Of a stretch of DNA of 64,000 nt, positions 25,481 to 34,346 are shown piece by piece; within the stretch, counting starts at the first letter, position 1; each line of letters begins with the position of its first letter. The notes below the pieces were generated by a model that saw nothing but the letters and a program-made list of their open reading frames with translations, had not been told where the DNA came from and did no database searches. The stretch is from Lysobacter capsici (GTDB lineage: Bacteria; Pseudomonadota; Gammaproteobacteria; Xanthomonadales; Xanthomonadaceae), in contig NZ_CP076103.1 of NCBI RefSeq assembly GCF_018732085.1, positions 3,968,001 through 4,032,000 on the forward strand. The letters are read 5' to 3'. Made by a program: the position numbers and the translations under genes.

Positions 25481-26038
25481 ATGACCCCACGTTCCCTCGC
25501 CGACCTGCAGGCCGCGCTGAGCGCCGGCGCGCGGTTCGACTACCTGTGCTTCTGGGGCCACCGGGTCACGCCCGGCCAGGTCGGCAAGAGCTGCTTCAGC
25601 CAGTGGTATCCGGCGCCGTTCGAGCTCGACGGCCAGCGCTACGCCACCGCCGAGCACTGGATGATGGCCGGCAAGGCGCGGCTGTTCGGCGACGAGGCGA
25701 TCCATGCGCAGATCGTCGCCAGCGACGACCCGGCCAAGGTCAAGGCGCTCGGCCGCAAGATCGCCGGCTTCGACGAAGCGCGCTGGGTCGCGCATCGCTA
25801 CGAACTGGTCGTCGCCGGCAATCAGGCCAAGTTCGAACACAACCCGCGGCTGCGCGGTTTCCTGCTGAGCACCGGCGAGCAGGTGCTGGTCGAGGCCAGC
25901 CCGGTCGATCCGATCTGGGGCATCGGCCTGGCCGCCGATCATCCCGACGCGACCCGCCCGGAGGCCTGGCAAGGGCTCAACCTGCTGGGTTTCGCCTTGA
26001 TGGACGTGCGCGATCGTCTGCGTGCAACGTTCGTCTAA
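25481..26038 (+). CDS. NADAR (YbiA-like) N-glycosidase family protein
   Basis: 185 residues. NADAR hallmarks are present: FWGH at the start, CFSQWYPAPFELDGQRYATA, EHWMMAGKARLFGD, and the C-terminal LLSTGEQVLVEASPVDPIWG. Characterised relatives cleave the N-glycosidic bond of damaged riboflavin intermediates or remove ADP-ribose from DNA guanine. Which applies here cannot be told from sequence. AAGGA lies 10 bases before the ATG at 25481; a TTG at 25475 is too close to it. Confidence 0.9.
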   Translation: MTPRSLADLQAALSAGARFDYLCFWGHRVTPGQVGKSCFSQWYPAPFELDGQRYATAEHWMMAGKARLFGDEAIHAQIVASDDPAKVKALGRKIAGFDEARWVAHRYELVVAGNQAKFEHNPRLRGFLLSTGEQVLVEASPVDPIWGIGLAADHPDATRPEAWQGLNLLGFALMDVRDRLRATFV

Positions 26039-26077
26039 CAAGCTCATCGACCACCACCTTCAACCCGCGAGACCGCC

Positions 26078-26659
26078 ATGCCCCTGGGAACGATCGACGA
26101 CGACTACGGCCCGCCTTCGCCCGAGCTGAGCCTGCTGCTGCGCCTGCGCGACAGCGGCGACGAGGATTTCAACGATGCGCTGTCGGACCTGGGCTATCGC
26201 CTGCTCGCCGCCGACGACGCGCCGACCCTGCTCCATCCCGACAGCTACCTCAGTGAAGCCGAGCGCGCCGATCCCTCGATCGCGGCCAACATCGTCGCGA
26301 TCGACGAGGTCTGCGCGCAGATCAGCTTCTTCGCCGAAGACGACCAGAGCAATCTGTTCGGCTACTGGCACGGCCCCGAACGCACCGCGCTGGCCGCCGC
26401 GCCGATCGTCAAGTTCGACAACGAAGGCCAGTTCTCCTTGCTGCAGGGCCGCGGCCTGATCGAAGCGCTGATCGGCGACCGCGTGTTCGACGACGACGAA
26501 GCCTTCGCCGAGCACGCGCAATGTTTCGAAGGCCTGGGCTTCACCGTCGCGGCGCGCAACTGGCACGAGCTGGCCGACCCGGACGCCGCCAGCGATCCGG
26601 CGCAATGCCACGAAGCCGGCTACGAGCGCGCCCTGCCCGGCTTGCAATCGCCTCAGTGA
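26078..26659 (+). CDS. hypothetical acidic protein coupled to an Imm22-like gene
   Basis: 193 residues, strongly acidic (EAERADPS, EDDQSNLF, FDDDEAFAEH). The middle (ISFFAEDDQSNLFGYWHGP, then PIVKFDNEGQFSLL) resembles SMI1/KNR4 (SUKH) immunity proteins in pattern, but I cannot confirm the family. No signal peptide. Its TGA is shared with the GTG of the next gene as GTGA, so both are made together. Confidence 0.7.
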   Translation: MPLGTIDDDYGPPSPELSLLLRLRDSGDEDFNDALSDLGYRLLAADDAPTLLHPDSYLSEAERADPSIAANIVAIDEVCAQISFFAEDDQSNLFGYWHGPERTALAAAPIVKFDNEGQFSLLQGRGLIEALIGDRVFDDDEAFAEHAQCFEGLGFTVAARNWHELADPDAASDPAQCHEAGYERALPGLQSPQ

Positions 26660-27081
26660 TCGACGACACCGCCAGGGACGTGGTCTCGGTCTGGATCGGC
26701 ACCAGCCACAAGAGCGACGACGACTTCCACGCCTACACCCGCGGCATGGAATCGCTGCACAGCGGCAGCCCGATCCAGCGCGACTTGCGCTGCGGTTTCA
26801 TCGACTCGGATTTCTTCGTCGCCTATCGCAGCGCCGGCCACGCGCTGCTGCCGATCGAGCGGATCTGCGAGGAAGTGGATTGCTCGCCGCGGACCCAGGT
26901 CGAAATCGTCGAACGCTGCCGCGAACTGGGCATCGCCCAGGCCAATTCGCTGTACTACTACTGCGATTGCCGCTTCAGCGAAGACCCGCCGGGCCGGCTC
27001 TACAACGACCTGCGCTTCATCGGCGCCTTCGCCGATCCGGACCGGCGCGAGTTCTTCGAACGCCTGGCGGCGCGGCGCTGA
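26656..27081 (+). CDS. Imm22-like immunity-family protein
   Basis: 141 residues from GTG at 26656. The N-terminal strand VVSVWIGTSHKSDDDFHAYT is the Imm22 pattern (V-S-x-W-x-G, then a helix with Asp and Tyr). The body continues CGFIDSDFFVAYRSAGHALL and ends with YYYCDCRFSEDPPGRLYNDL. Imm22 proteins neutralise polymorphic toxins. No toxin gene is next to it; the gene before it is an acidic protein that may also be an immunity protein. The frame is open upstream but lies inside the previous gene. Confidence 0.7.
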   Translation: MIDDTARDVVSVWIGTSHKSDDDFHAYTRGMESLHSGSPIQRDLRCGFIDSDFFVAYRSAGHALLPIERICEEVDCSPRTQVEIVERCRELGIAQANSLYYYCDCRFSEDPPGRLYNDLRFIGAFADPDRREFFERLAARR

Positions 27082-27290
27082 GCGGCGCGGAGCCGCTCGC
27101 GCCCTTTCTGGACCTGCACGGCGCCATCGCCATCGCCATCGCCATCGGCAACAGTCTGCCCGATAGCCGCCAGGCGAGCACGCCGCCGTACACGCAGCGC
27201 CGACGACGCACGACGCGGCATCGATCGGCCATGCGTCCGTCGTCCCCGAGCGAGGGGTTCAACGGCTCGGTCGTCTCGCAGCCGCCGCGA

Positions 27291-27695
27291 TCAGAACGCG
27301 CCGGTGCCGTAGTCCTGGTAGGACTTCTCTTCCACGTAGGTCGAACCCAACGCGAGGTTGATCTCTTTCTTGACCCGCGCGCGCACGTCGTTCTCGACAT
27401 AGACCGAACGCGCCAGGGCGATGAATTCCGCGTCGAAGGCCTGGGCCTTTTCCTTGATCCGGATGTCGTCCTCGATCACCCACAGGCGCTCGTTGACCGC
27501 CTTGAGCTCGGCGCGCAGACGGCCGATGTCGCCGCCGGCGGCCGGATGGGCCATCCAGGTCTGCTCCAGCGCGCTCAGTTCCGCGCGGACATTGGCCAGC
27601 TTGGCCTCGTCGCTCATGCGCTCGGACTTGATCTGCAGGATCGAGATCTTGTCCAGCAGTTCGCCAAAGGACACCGGGACCAGGATTTCAGACAT
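27291..27695 (-). CDS. DUF6165-family protein
   Basis: 134 residues beginning MSEILVPVSFGELLDKISIL, which I recognise as the start of the DUF6165 family. The rest is helical and charged (coiled-coil-like DEAKLANVRAELSALEQ, RLRAELKAVNERLWVIEDD). The function is unknown; relatives are often encoded near cell-surface polysaccharide genes. It is convergent with the Imm22-like gene; 27082-27290 holds no gene, only a short GCCATC tandem tract near 27120. Confidence 0.8.
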   Translation of the reverse strand: MSEILVPVSFGELLDKISILQIKSERMSDEAKLANVRAELSALEQTWMAHPAAGGDIGRLRAELKAVNERLWVIEDDIRIKEKAQAFDAEFIALARSVYVENDVRARVKKEINLALGSTYVEEKSYQDYGTGAF

Positions 27696-27829
27696 GGGAC
27701 GCCGCCGTTTGCTAATCAGGGGGCCGATTAGTGTAGCCCCGCCGGGCGCCCGAGCCGGCGCCCCGGCCGGCGCCGCGGCCGCCGGATGCGGGCCGGGCGG
27801 GGCCGGATCGATCCGATGCGCGAGAAACC

Positions 27830-27858
27830 TTGTCGGCGGTCGCGAGTATCCGTATCAT
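27830..27858 (+). promoter_or_regulatory. sigma-70 promoter of tRNA-Ser(CGA)
   Basis: TTGTCG (27830-27835), 17 bp, TATCAT (27853-27858), 18 bp before the mature tRNA. Confidence 0.65.
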
Positions 27859-27876
27859 TCGCGGCTCACTGCACCC

Positions 27877-27967
<91 letters not shown>

Positions 27968-27977
27968 GATACGCACG

Positions 27978-28008
27978 ACACGGGCCCCTCGGGGCCCGTG
28001 TTGTTTTA
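27978..28008 (+). terminator. terminator after tRNA-Ser(CGA)
   Basis: Stem ACACGGGCCCC / GGGGCCCGTGT with a two-base loop, followed by TGTTTT. Confidence 0.85.
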
Positions 28009-28523
28009 GGGCCATCGCGCTCGGGGCCTGAGTCGAACGCCGAAGCCCTGCCCTCGCGGTCCGGGCGACGACGGCCGGCACTTTGCGCGCCGTGGCGGTT
28101 GGCGTCGAGGTTCGCGCCGGATCGCCGCAGGCGCGGGCTACGACGGTTGGATCGGCAGTGCGCGGGGCAGGACGCTCACATCGGCTGTATTCGCTGCGCA
28201 TTTCGGCTGCATTTGTTCGACAGGCTTCGCGCAGATCCATGCTCTGCGACCACCGCTTGCGCTTACGCTTCACGCCCGGTTTGGTCGGACTGAGCCAGGC
28301 TCGGAATCCGACTTGCGTCACGATGCACGGCAAATGCCGCGATCGGCTCGCGCCGGCGTATCGCCAGGCGGGGTTCCACCGATCCGGTACACACGCGGTC
28401 TTCATCGAATCTCGGGCATGAAGCCGTGCAGGGATCACGCTTTCTTGTCACTAGGCCGTTGTGCCGCGATGATTCCGTTACTGCAATGGCGATCCCGACG
28501 AAGCGAATGGCACTGACCGGCAG
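28009..28523. other. gene-free stretch before the PP2C gene
   Basis: No convincing gene, RNA or repeat. Open frames here run antisense through the tRNA or overlap each other without ribosome sites. Confidence 0.6.
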
Positions 28524-29228
28524 ATGATCGAATTCGGACACCTCACGCACGTCGGCTTGCGCCGCGAACTCAACGAAGACACCTATTACGGTGACAGCGA
28601 ACTCGGCCTATGGCTGGTCGCCGACGGCATGGGCGGACACGAATACGGCGAGGTCGCCAGCGCGCTGGCGCGCGAGTCGATCGTGCGCGAGGTCCGCAAC
28701 GGCACCGGCCTGGCCCAGGCCATCCGGATCGCCGACGAAGAGATCATCCGCACCTCGCGCCGGCGCAACGACGCCCTGCCGATGGGCACCACCGTGGTCG
28801 CCGCGCGCATCAACGGCAACCGCTTCGAGGTGGCCTGGGTCGGCGACAGCCGGGTGTACCTGTGGCGCGACGGGCATCTGGCCCAGCTGTCGCAGGACCA
28901 CAGCTATGTGCAGGAGCTGATCGCCAACGGCGCGATCACCCACGAGCAGGCGCGCAGCCATCCGCATCGCAACGTGGTCACCCAGGCGCTCGGCGTGACC
29001 GACCCGCGCAATCTCAACGTCGAGACCATGACCGGCGAACTGCGTCCGGGCATGCAGCTGCTGCTGTGCAGCGACGGGTTGACCGAGGAAGTGGACGATC
29101 GCAGCATCGCCCGGGTGCTGGCGCATAACGACTGCAGCGCGCAGGAATGCGTGGATTCGCTGGTCGCCGCGGCGCTGGATGGCGGCGGGTCGGACAATGT
29201 CACGGTGGTGTTGGTGCGCAGCCATTGA
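28524..29228 (+). CDS. PP2C-family serine/threonine phosphatase
   Basis: 234 residues. PP2C motifs are in order: N-terminal R-x-x-N-E-D (LRRELNEDTYY), DGMGGHEYGEVAS for the metal site, GTTVVAARI, WVGDSRVYL, LTQD-like LSQDHS, HRNVVTQALG, LLLCSDGLTE, and GGSDNVTVVL. All metal-binding Asp residues are present. It is cytosolic, with no membrane or regulatory domain. Enzymes of this size (Stp/PppA type) reverse Ser/Thr kinase action, often in T6SS control or growth regulation; no kinase gene is adjacent here. Confidence 0.93.
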   Translation: MIEFGHLTHVGLRRELNEDTYYGDSELGLWLVADGMGGHEYGEVASALARESIVREVRNGTGLAQAIRIADEEIIRTSRRRNDALPMGTTVVAARINGNRFEVAWVGDSRVYLWRDGHLAQLSQDHSYVQELIANGAITHEQARSHPHRNVVTQALGVTDPRNLNVETMTGELRPGMQLLLCSDGLTEEVDDRSIARVLAHNDCSAQECVDSLVAAALDGGGSDNVTVVLVRSH

Positions 29229-29248
29229 GGCTGGGTGGCGACGCAGGG

Positions 29249-29280
29249 ATTTAGACGGATTTAGCTTCGTCTAAATTTTT
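29249..29280 (+). terminator. terminator after the PP2C gene
   Basis: Stem ATTTAGACG / CGTCTAAAT with a 10-base loop and TTTT immediately after. Confidence 0.75.
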
Positions 29281-29355
29281 CCAGTCGATCGTTTCGACGC
29301 GTTCGGGCGCTGGCATCAGCCGGCACGCGGCGTTGTTTGCGCAGTCGTTGCGGAT

Positions 29356-29440
29356 TCGCGGTCGCGGCTTGCGCCGCTCCTACAGGTAGCCAACGAAGCT
29401 TCGACCGCCCCCTGTAGGAGCGGCGCAAGCCGCGACCGCG
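29356..29440. repeat. CTGTAGGAGCGGCGCAAGCC repeat, inverted pair
   Basis: Two 30-bp copies of the family CCTGTAGGAGCGGCGCAAGC-CGCGACCGCG, at 29356-29385 (minus) and 29411-29440 (plus), separated by 25 bp. They could fold into a long hairpin. Other copies: 37166, 37288, 37342, 56830 and 57461. Confidence 0.9.
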
Positions 29441-29522
29441 CCAACACGACGGCCGGCGCAATCCACCCATCGAATCGCCGACCGTTCGTCGATCCGCCGA
29501 CCGCTCGCCGCGATCGCGCGAC

Positions 29523-30257
29523 TTACGCCTCGGCCAACGCCGCCGGCGGATCGAACGCATCCCACACGCACTTGCCGCCGGCCTTCTTGCGCAGCTTCTC
29601 CAGGCGCGCCTGATGCGCGGCGAATTCGTCGGCGAGCACGATCACCCGCGGCCGCACCGCGCCCGGGTCGATCTGGAAACTCGCCGGGCTCTGCTGCGCG
29701 GCGATCGCGGCCGGATCGCCGAAGCCGATCTCTTCCTGGCCCGAGGTCAGGCCGATGTAGACCTCGCCGAGCAACTGGGCGTCGAGCAGCGCGCCGTGCA
29801 ACTGACGGTGCGAGTTGTCCACGCCCAGGCGTTTGCACAACGCGTCCAGCGAATTGCGCTGACCGGGGTAACGCTGGCGCGCAAGCAGCAGCGAGTCTTC
29901 GATGTTGGGAACGTGATCGGCCAACTTGCCGTACTGCGCGCCGCAGATCGACAGCTCGTTGTTGAGAAAGCCCACGTCGAACGCGGCGTTGTGGATGATC
30001 AGCTCGGCGCCCTTGATGAATTCGAGGAATTCATCGACCACCTGCTCCATCGTCGGCTCGTTGGCCAGGCGCTCCAGCGACAGGCCGGTGACTTCCTGCG
30101 CGCCGGCTTCGAAATCGCAATCGGGCTTGATGTACTGGTGGTAGGTGCGGCCGCTCGGGCGGCGCTCGACGAATTCGACGCAGCCGATTTCGACCACGCG
30201 GTTGCCGCGTTCCCAGCTCAGGCCGGTGGTTTCGGTATCGAGGATGATTTGACGCAT
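29523..30257 (-). CDS. dnaQ: DNA polymerase III epsilon (proofreading exonuclease)
   Basis: 244 residues. DEDDh exonuclease: DTETTGL (Asp7, Glu9), HNAAFDVGFLN for Exo II, and HGALLDAQLL with the catalytic His and Asp for Exo III. A linker and a short C-terminal helix for alpha binding follow (EFAAHQARLEKLRKKAGGKC). It lies next to rnhA, as in many gammaproteobacteria. The start has only a weak ribosome site. Confidence 0.96.
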   Translation of the reverse strand: MRQIILDTETTGLSWERGNRVVEIGCVEFVERRPSGRTYHQYIKPDCDFEAGAQEVTGLSLERLANEPTMEQVVDEFLEFIKGAELIIHNAAFDVGFLNNELSICGAQYGKLADHVPNIEDSLLLARQRYPGQRNSLDALCKRLGVDNSHRQLHGALLDAQLLGEVYIGLTSGQEEIGFGDPAAIAAQQSPASFQIDPGAVRPRVIVLADEFAAHQARLEKLRKKAGGKCVWDAFDPPAALAEA

Positions 30258-30362
30258 TAGCCGATTGTCTCAAAAAGCGAGGAACGAGTCTGGAGGAGTG
30301 AGCGATGAGTAGAGCCGCGAGTGCTGGCACTCACTCCTCACTCCTTTGCCCTCACTTGTGGC

Positions 30363-30833
30363 TCAAGGCCGATAGGCCCTGAGCTTCTCCGCCTGGACGC
30401 GCGCGAGCACGTCGACGCGTTCGTTCTCGGGCTGGCCGGAATGGCCCTTGACCCACTTCCAGTCGATCGAATGGCGCAGGCTCGCCGCGTGCAGGCGTTC
30501 CCACAGGTCGCGGTTCTTGACCGGGTCGCCGCCGGCGGTTTTCCAGCCGCGCCGGACCCAGTTGCTCATCCACTCGGTGATGCCCTTGCGCACGTACTGC
30601 GAGTCGGTGGTCAGCACGATCCTGCACGGCTCGCTGAGCGCTTCCAGGCCCATGATCGCGCCCATCAGTTCCATGCGGTTGTTGGTGGTGTCGGGCTCGC
30701 CGCCGGACAACTCGCGCTCGTGGCCCTTGTAGCGCAGCAACGCGGCCCAGCCGCCGGGGCCGGGATTGCCGAGGCAGGCGCCGTCGGTGTGGATGCTGAC
30801 GGTCTTGTCGACTTCGGAGGTGGTTTGGCTCAC
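30363..30833 (-). CDS. rnhA: ribonuclease HI
   Basis: 156 residues. The four active-site acids are present: Asp17 (HTDGAC), Glu55 (NNRMELMG), Asp77 (TTDSQYV) and Asp141 (NERVDVLAR). The basic handle with its Trp cluster (EWMSNWVRRGWKTAGGDPVK) is also present. It removes RNA from RNA/DNA hybrids. The start is GTG at 30833 (MSQTTSEVDK); upstream frame extension overlaps the methyltransferase gene and is rejected. Confidence 0.95.
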   Translation of the reverse strand: MSQTTSEVDKTVSIHTDGACLGNPGPGGWAALLRYKGHERELSGGEPDTTNNRMELMGAIMGLEALSEPCRIVLTTDSQYVRKGITEWMSNWVRRGWKTAGGDPVKNRDLWERLHAASLRHSIDWKWVKGHSGQPENERVDVLARVQAEKLRAYRP

Positions 30834-30864
30834 GCAACAGCTACTCGCTTTCGACGGCCGAGCA

Positions 30865-31722
30865 TTATCGCTGTTGCGCGCCGCCGCGGGTCGCATCGGA
30901 TCGGTCGGGATCGAACGGCAAGATCCGGGCCGCGAGCGGATCGGGGTCGTTGCGGTCGATAGGCGCGTTGGCCGATGCGCTGCGGCGGGCATCGCCGCGG
31001 CCGCTGTCGACCCGGCCGCTCTGGTTGGCCTGCGGCAGGCCGGCGTTCGCCAGCCCCGCCTGGCCCAGCCCGGTCTGCCAGCGCAGTTGTTGCAGCCGGC
31101 CCGGCGGAATCGCGGCGTGGACGCGCTTGGTCAGGGTCAGGGCGACTCCGGCGCGCAGCACGTCGGCCGCGCCGACTCCGGCCTCGCCGTGCGCGACCCG
31201 CCAGCGCGGCCCCAGCCATTGCAGGCTGACCGGGTCGGCGGCGAAGCCCGAGGCGCGCAGCATGGTCTGCCAGTGGCCGGCATCGCGCGCGTACAGGCCG
31301 CTGCCGGCCCAGCGCAGGCGGTACGGGCTCCAGGGATTGAGCGTGGCCAGCCACAGCCGCCCGCCCGGGGCGAGGATGCGTGCGCATTCGCTGAGCAGCG
31401 GCGCGCAGTCGACGCCGTCGTCGAACACGTGCTGCAGCAGCACCGCGCCGAAGGCCTCGCTGGCCAGCGGCAGCGGCAAACGGCAGCGCACCGCGCCGTC
31501 GAAGCCGTCGGCGCTGCGCCGCAGCGCCACCCCGCGGCCCAGCGGTGGCGAGGCCGCGGCGACCCCGAACCAGGCCCACGGCAGGCTCGGACTGGCCGCG
31601 AGCACCCGCGCCATCGACGCCGACTCCACGTCGAGCAGACCGTGGCCGGGCACCTCGCCGAACCAGGCCAGGGCCGGGCTGGGTTCGTGATCGGGTTGAC
31701 GGCCGTGGGACAGGGCGGGCAT
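30865..31722 (-). CDS. YafS-like class I SAM methyltransferase
   Basis: 285 residues. The C-terminal half of a class I methyltransferase fold is clear: PLPLASEAFGAVLLQHVFDD, LLSECARILAPGGRLWLATL, NPWSPYRLRW. The usual GxGxG SAM loop at the N-terminus is not recognisable, as in E. coli YafS, whose gene likewise lies between gloB and rnhA. The last 70 residues are low-complexity and Ala/Arg/Asp-rich. Substrate unknown. It is divergent from gloB. Confidence 0.85.
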   Translation of the reverse strand: MPALSHGRQPDHEPSPALAWFGEVPGHGLLDVESASMARVLAASPSLPWAWFGVAAASPPLGRGVALRRSADGFDGAVRCRLPLPLASEAFGAVLLQHVFDDGVDCAPLLSECARILAPGGRLWLATLNPWSPYRLRWAGSGLYARDAGHWQTMLRASGFAADPVSLQWLGPRWRVAHGEAGVGAADVLRAGVALTLTKRVHAAIPPGRLQQLRWQTGLGQAGLANAGLPQANQSGRVDSGRGDARRSASANAPIDRNDPDPLAARILPFDPDRSDATRGGAQQR

Positions 31723-31740
31723 GGTCGCGTCTCTTGGAGC

Positions 31741-31771
31741 CGGGATTGGGGAATCGGGATTCGGGATTCGG
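31741..31771. repeat. GATTCGGG-unit repeat tract
   Basis: Units GGGATTGGGGAATCGGGATT and CGGGATTCGG in the leader of the methyltransferase gene. The 246-bp space to gloB otherwise holds no gene. Confidence 0.6.
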
Positions 31772-31968
31772 CGCGGCCAGATCGGAGCACGCCGACCCCG
31801 GGGACCGTTCCGATTTCAAGCTCCCGAACGTTTACCAAGGAAGCTCGGTACGGCCCAGGATGGCATCGGTCCGCGACGCCCCGACTGTGCGCCCCGGGCG
31901 CCGGCCAGGCAAGCCGAGCACCCCGCCCACCGCGACGGCCCCGGCCGCGCGCCGCCAGGAGTCCGACG

Positions 31969-32769
31969 ATGCGGTTGCTCGCCCTGCCCGCCCTCAGCGA
32001 CAACTACATCTGGGCCCTGTCGGGCGACGACGAATCGGCCCTGATCGTCGATCCGGGCGACGCCGCGCCGGTGCTGGCCGCGGCCGCGCACGGCCTGCGC
32101 CCGGTCGGGATCCTGCTGACCCACCACCACGACGACCACATCGGCGGCACCCCGGCCCTGCGCGAGCGCTGGCCCGACATCCCGGTGTTCGCCCCGGACG
32201 ACGAGCGCATCGCCAGCGCCACCGCCCGCGTCGGCGACGGCACCCGCCTGCACGTGGACGGCTGGAGCCTGACCGCGCTGGCCGTGCCCGGCCACACCCG
32301 CAGCCACGTCGCCTATTACCTGGAACAGGACAACCTGGAGCGCGGCGGCCGCGCCACCGACCGGATCGTGTTCAGCGGCGACACCTTGTTCAGCCTGGGC
32401 TGTGGCCGCCTGTTCGAAGGTACGCCCGCCCAGATGCGGGTCTCGCTGACCCGGCTGGCCGCGCTCCCGGACGACACCCGGGTCTGCTGCGGCCACGAAT
32501 ACACCTTGTCCAACGCGGCCTTCGCCAGCGTGGTCGAACCCGCCAATCCCGCGCTGCGGCGCCGAATCGAACAGGCCCAGGCCATGCGCAACGCCGGACG
32601 TCCCTCCCTTCCCAGCTCGATCGGCGACGAACGCGCGACCAACCCGTTCCTGCGCACCCGCGAGCCGGCGGTGATCGCCGCGGTCGCCGCGCGGCTGGGT
32701 CGCGCGCCGGCCGACGAGACCGAAACCTTCGCCGAACTGCGGCGCTGGAAGGACGGGTTCCGCGCGTGA
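31969..32769 (+). CDS. gloB: hydroxyacylglutathione hydrolase (glyoxalase II)
   Basis: 266 residues. Binuclear zinc motif THHHDDH (51-57), GHTRSH, FSGDTLFSLGCGRLFEG, and the C-terminal CGHEYTLSN and KDGFR region that binds glutathione. It hydrolyses S-lactoylglutathione to D-lactate and glutathione. The ATG at 31969 has AGGAG 6 bases upstream. Its stop is shared with the mltD GTG. Confidence 0.96.
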   Translation: MRLLALPALSDNYIWALSGDDESALIVDPGDAAPVLAAAAHGLRPVGILLTHHHDDHIGGTPALRERWPDIPVFAPDDERIASATARVGDGTRLHVDGWSLTALAVPGHTRSHVAYYLEQDNLERGGRATDRIVFSGDTLFSLGCGRLFEGTPAQMRVSLTRLAALPDDTRVCCGHEYTLSNAAFASVVEPANPALRRRIEQAQAMRNAGRPSLPSSIGDERATNPFLRTREPAVIAAVAARLGRAPADETETFAELRRWKDGFRA

Positions 32770-34172
32770 GACGCGGCGACGCCCGCGGCCGCAGGCCGGC
32801 GCGCCGGCCGCTGCATCTGGCGCTGGCGGCCTGCCTGGGCCTGAGCGCGGCACTGTCGGCGCCGGCGATCGCCGCCGATGCCGCGCAACTGGCGGTCGCC
32901 GCGCCGGACCTGGGCACCGGTCCGAGCCGCAACGGCCGCGAGATCTACCAGCGCTTCCGCGACGGCCTGGCCGACAAGACCTGCGAGCCCGGGGTCAGCA
33001 GCCACTGGCGCCAGCATTTCTCGACCGCGCCCAAACGCCTGGCCTCCAGCGAGGACGACCTGCTGCCGCTGTTCGGCTACGTCGTCGACGCCCTGCGCGA
33101 GGCGCACCTGCCGACCGAGTACGCGCTGATCCCGTTCGTCGAGAGCGGCTACAAGCCCGGCGCGCGCAGTCCTTCCGGCCCGGCCGGGCTGTGGCAGATG
33201 ATCGCGATGACCGCGCGCAACCACCGCGTGCCGATGCGCGAGGGCTACGACGGGCGGCTGTCGCCGGTCGAATCGACCCAGGCCGCGGTGCGTTACCTGA
33301 AAACCCTGCACGGCATGTTCGGCGGCGACTGGCAGCTGACCGTGATGGCCTACAACGCCGGCGAGTACCGCGTGCTCAACGCGGTCAAGCGCAGCGGCCT
33401 GAGCATCGCCGACGTACGCCACGATCAATTGACCGGCCTGTCCGACATCACCACGGCCTATGTGCGCAAGCTGCATGCGCTGTCGTGCCTGATGGAGCAG
33501 GCCGACGACCGCGAGGAATGGCTCAGCGCGCTCGATCGTCCGGTGCCACGGCTGGCCGCGGTGACCGTGCCGGCCGAGATCGACAGCATCGGCGAATGGG
33601 CCGCGCGCACCGACCAGGACCTCGCCCAGATCAAGCGCCTGAACCCGGTGTTCGGCGACGGCCGCATCGCCCGCAGCGCCGGCAAGCGCGCGCCGCTGCT
33701 GGCGGTGGCGGCCAGCGCGATCGGCGCGGCCGGCGTGAGCGCGGCCGATATCGATTTGGCGGGTGTCGAGTTGGCCGGCGTCGCGCCGGCAGGTGGCGAC
33801 CGGTCGAGCGCGCCCGTCGCCAGTGGGTCGAGCAGTGCTTCGACTGCGGTCGCGAGCACGCGCGGTTCTGTCGAGGCGTCGGAGCGTCCGGCGTCGGGCG
33901 ATCGGGTTGAGCCTGCGGCCAAGGGTCGCGACCGGGTTGCGCGCAGCGACGAAGGCAAGCGCGCCGGCGAAAAATCCGTCGCCGACAGCGGTTCGGCGAA
34001 AACGCAGGCGCGTCGCCACACCGTTGGTCGCGGCGACAACGCCTGGACGATTGCGAAGCGCTATCGCATTCGCGTCGCGGATCTGCTGGAGCGCAACGGT
34101 TTGGCGGCCAATGCCGTGCTCAAGCCGGGGCAGGCGCTGTTGATCGATGCGGGCAAGCCGGCGGGCAAATAG
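32766..34172 (+). CDS. mltD: membrane-bound lytic transglycosylase D-like, with LysM
   Basis: 468 residues from GTG at 32766, overlapping the gloB stop as GTGA. A basic N-terminus and hydrophobic run (LALAACLGLSAALSAPAIAA) form a signal peptide without an obvious lipobox Cys. The SLT domain has the catalytic Glu126 (LIPFVESGYK), SGPAGLWQMIAMTA, and AYNAGEYRVL. A Ser/Ala/Arg-rich linker leads to one C-terminal LysM (HTVGRGDNAWTIAKRYRIRV). It cleaves peptidoglycan glycan strands in the periplasm. E. coli also has mltD next to gloB, though MltD there is a lipoprotein with two LysM. Confidence 0.92.
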   Translation: MRRGDARGRRPARRPLHLALAACLGLSAALSAPAIAADAAQLAVAAPDLGTGPSRNGREIYQRFRDGLADKTCEPGVSSHWRQHFSTAPKRLASSEDDLLPLFGYVVDALREAHLPTEYALIPFVESGYKPGARSPSGPAGLWQMIAMTARNHRVPMREGYDGRLSPVESTQAAVRYLKTLHGMFGGDWQLTVMAYNAGEYRVLNAVKRSGLSIADVRHDQLTGLSDITTAYVRKLHALSCLMEQADDREEWLSALDRPVPRLAAVTVPAEIDSIGEWAARTDQDLAQIKRLNPVFGDGRIARSAGKRAPLLAVAASAIGAAGVSAADIDLAGVELAGVAPAGGDRSSAPVASGSSSASTAVASTRGSVEASERPASGDRVEPAAKGRDRVARSDEGKRAGEKSVADSGSAKTQARRHTVGRGDNAWTIAKRYRIRVADLLERNGLAANAVLKPGQALLIDAGKPAGK

Positions 34173-34193
34173 TCGCGCAGGTGGCCTGCGATG

Positions 34194-34346
34194 CCCTCAC
34201 CCCAGCCCTCTCCCGCAAGCGGGAGAGGGAGTAGTAGCACCTCGCCGTAATGAATCCTCTCTCTTGCAGGCAGGATAAGGAACTCAACCCGCCTCGCCGT
34301 ACTAAAGCCCCTCTCCCGCCTGCGGGAGAGGGGTTGGGGTGAGGGC
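34194..34346. repeat. CCTCTCCCGC-N-GCGGGAGAGG repeat, two copies
   Basis: Copies at 34194-34230 and 34306-34346 in opposite orientation, each with the hairpin CTCTCCCGC / GCGGGAGAG and flanking CCCTCACCCCA. They lie between the convergent ends of mltD and the antiporter gene and could end transcription from both sides. The second copy runs into the antiporter coding sequence. Confidence 0.85.

Noticed and set aside
30834..30992. Upstream extension of rnhA to 30992
   Set aside because: It overlaps the methyltransferase gene in another frame; the GTG at 30833 gives the normal RNase HI length.
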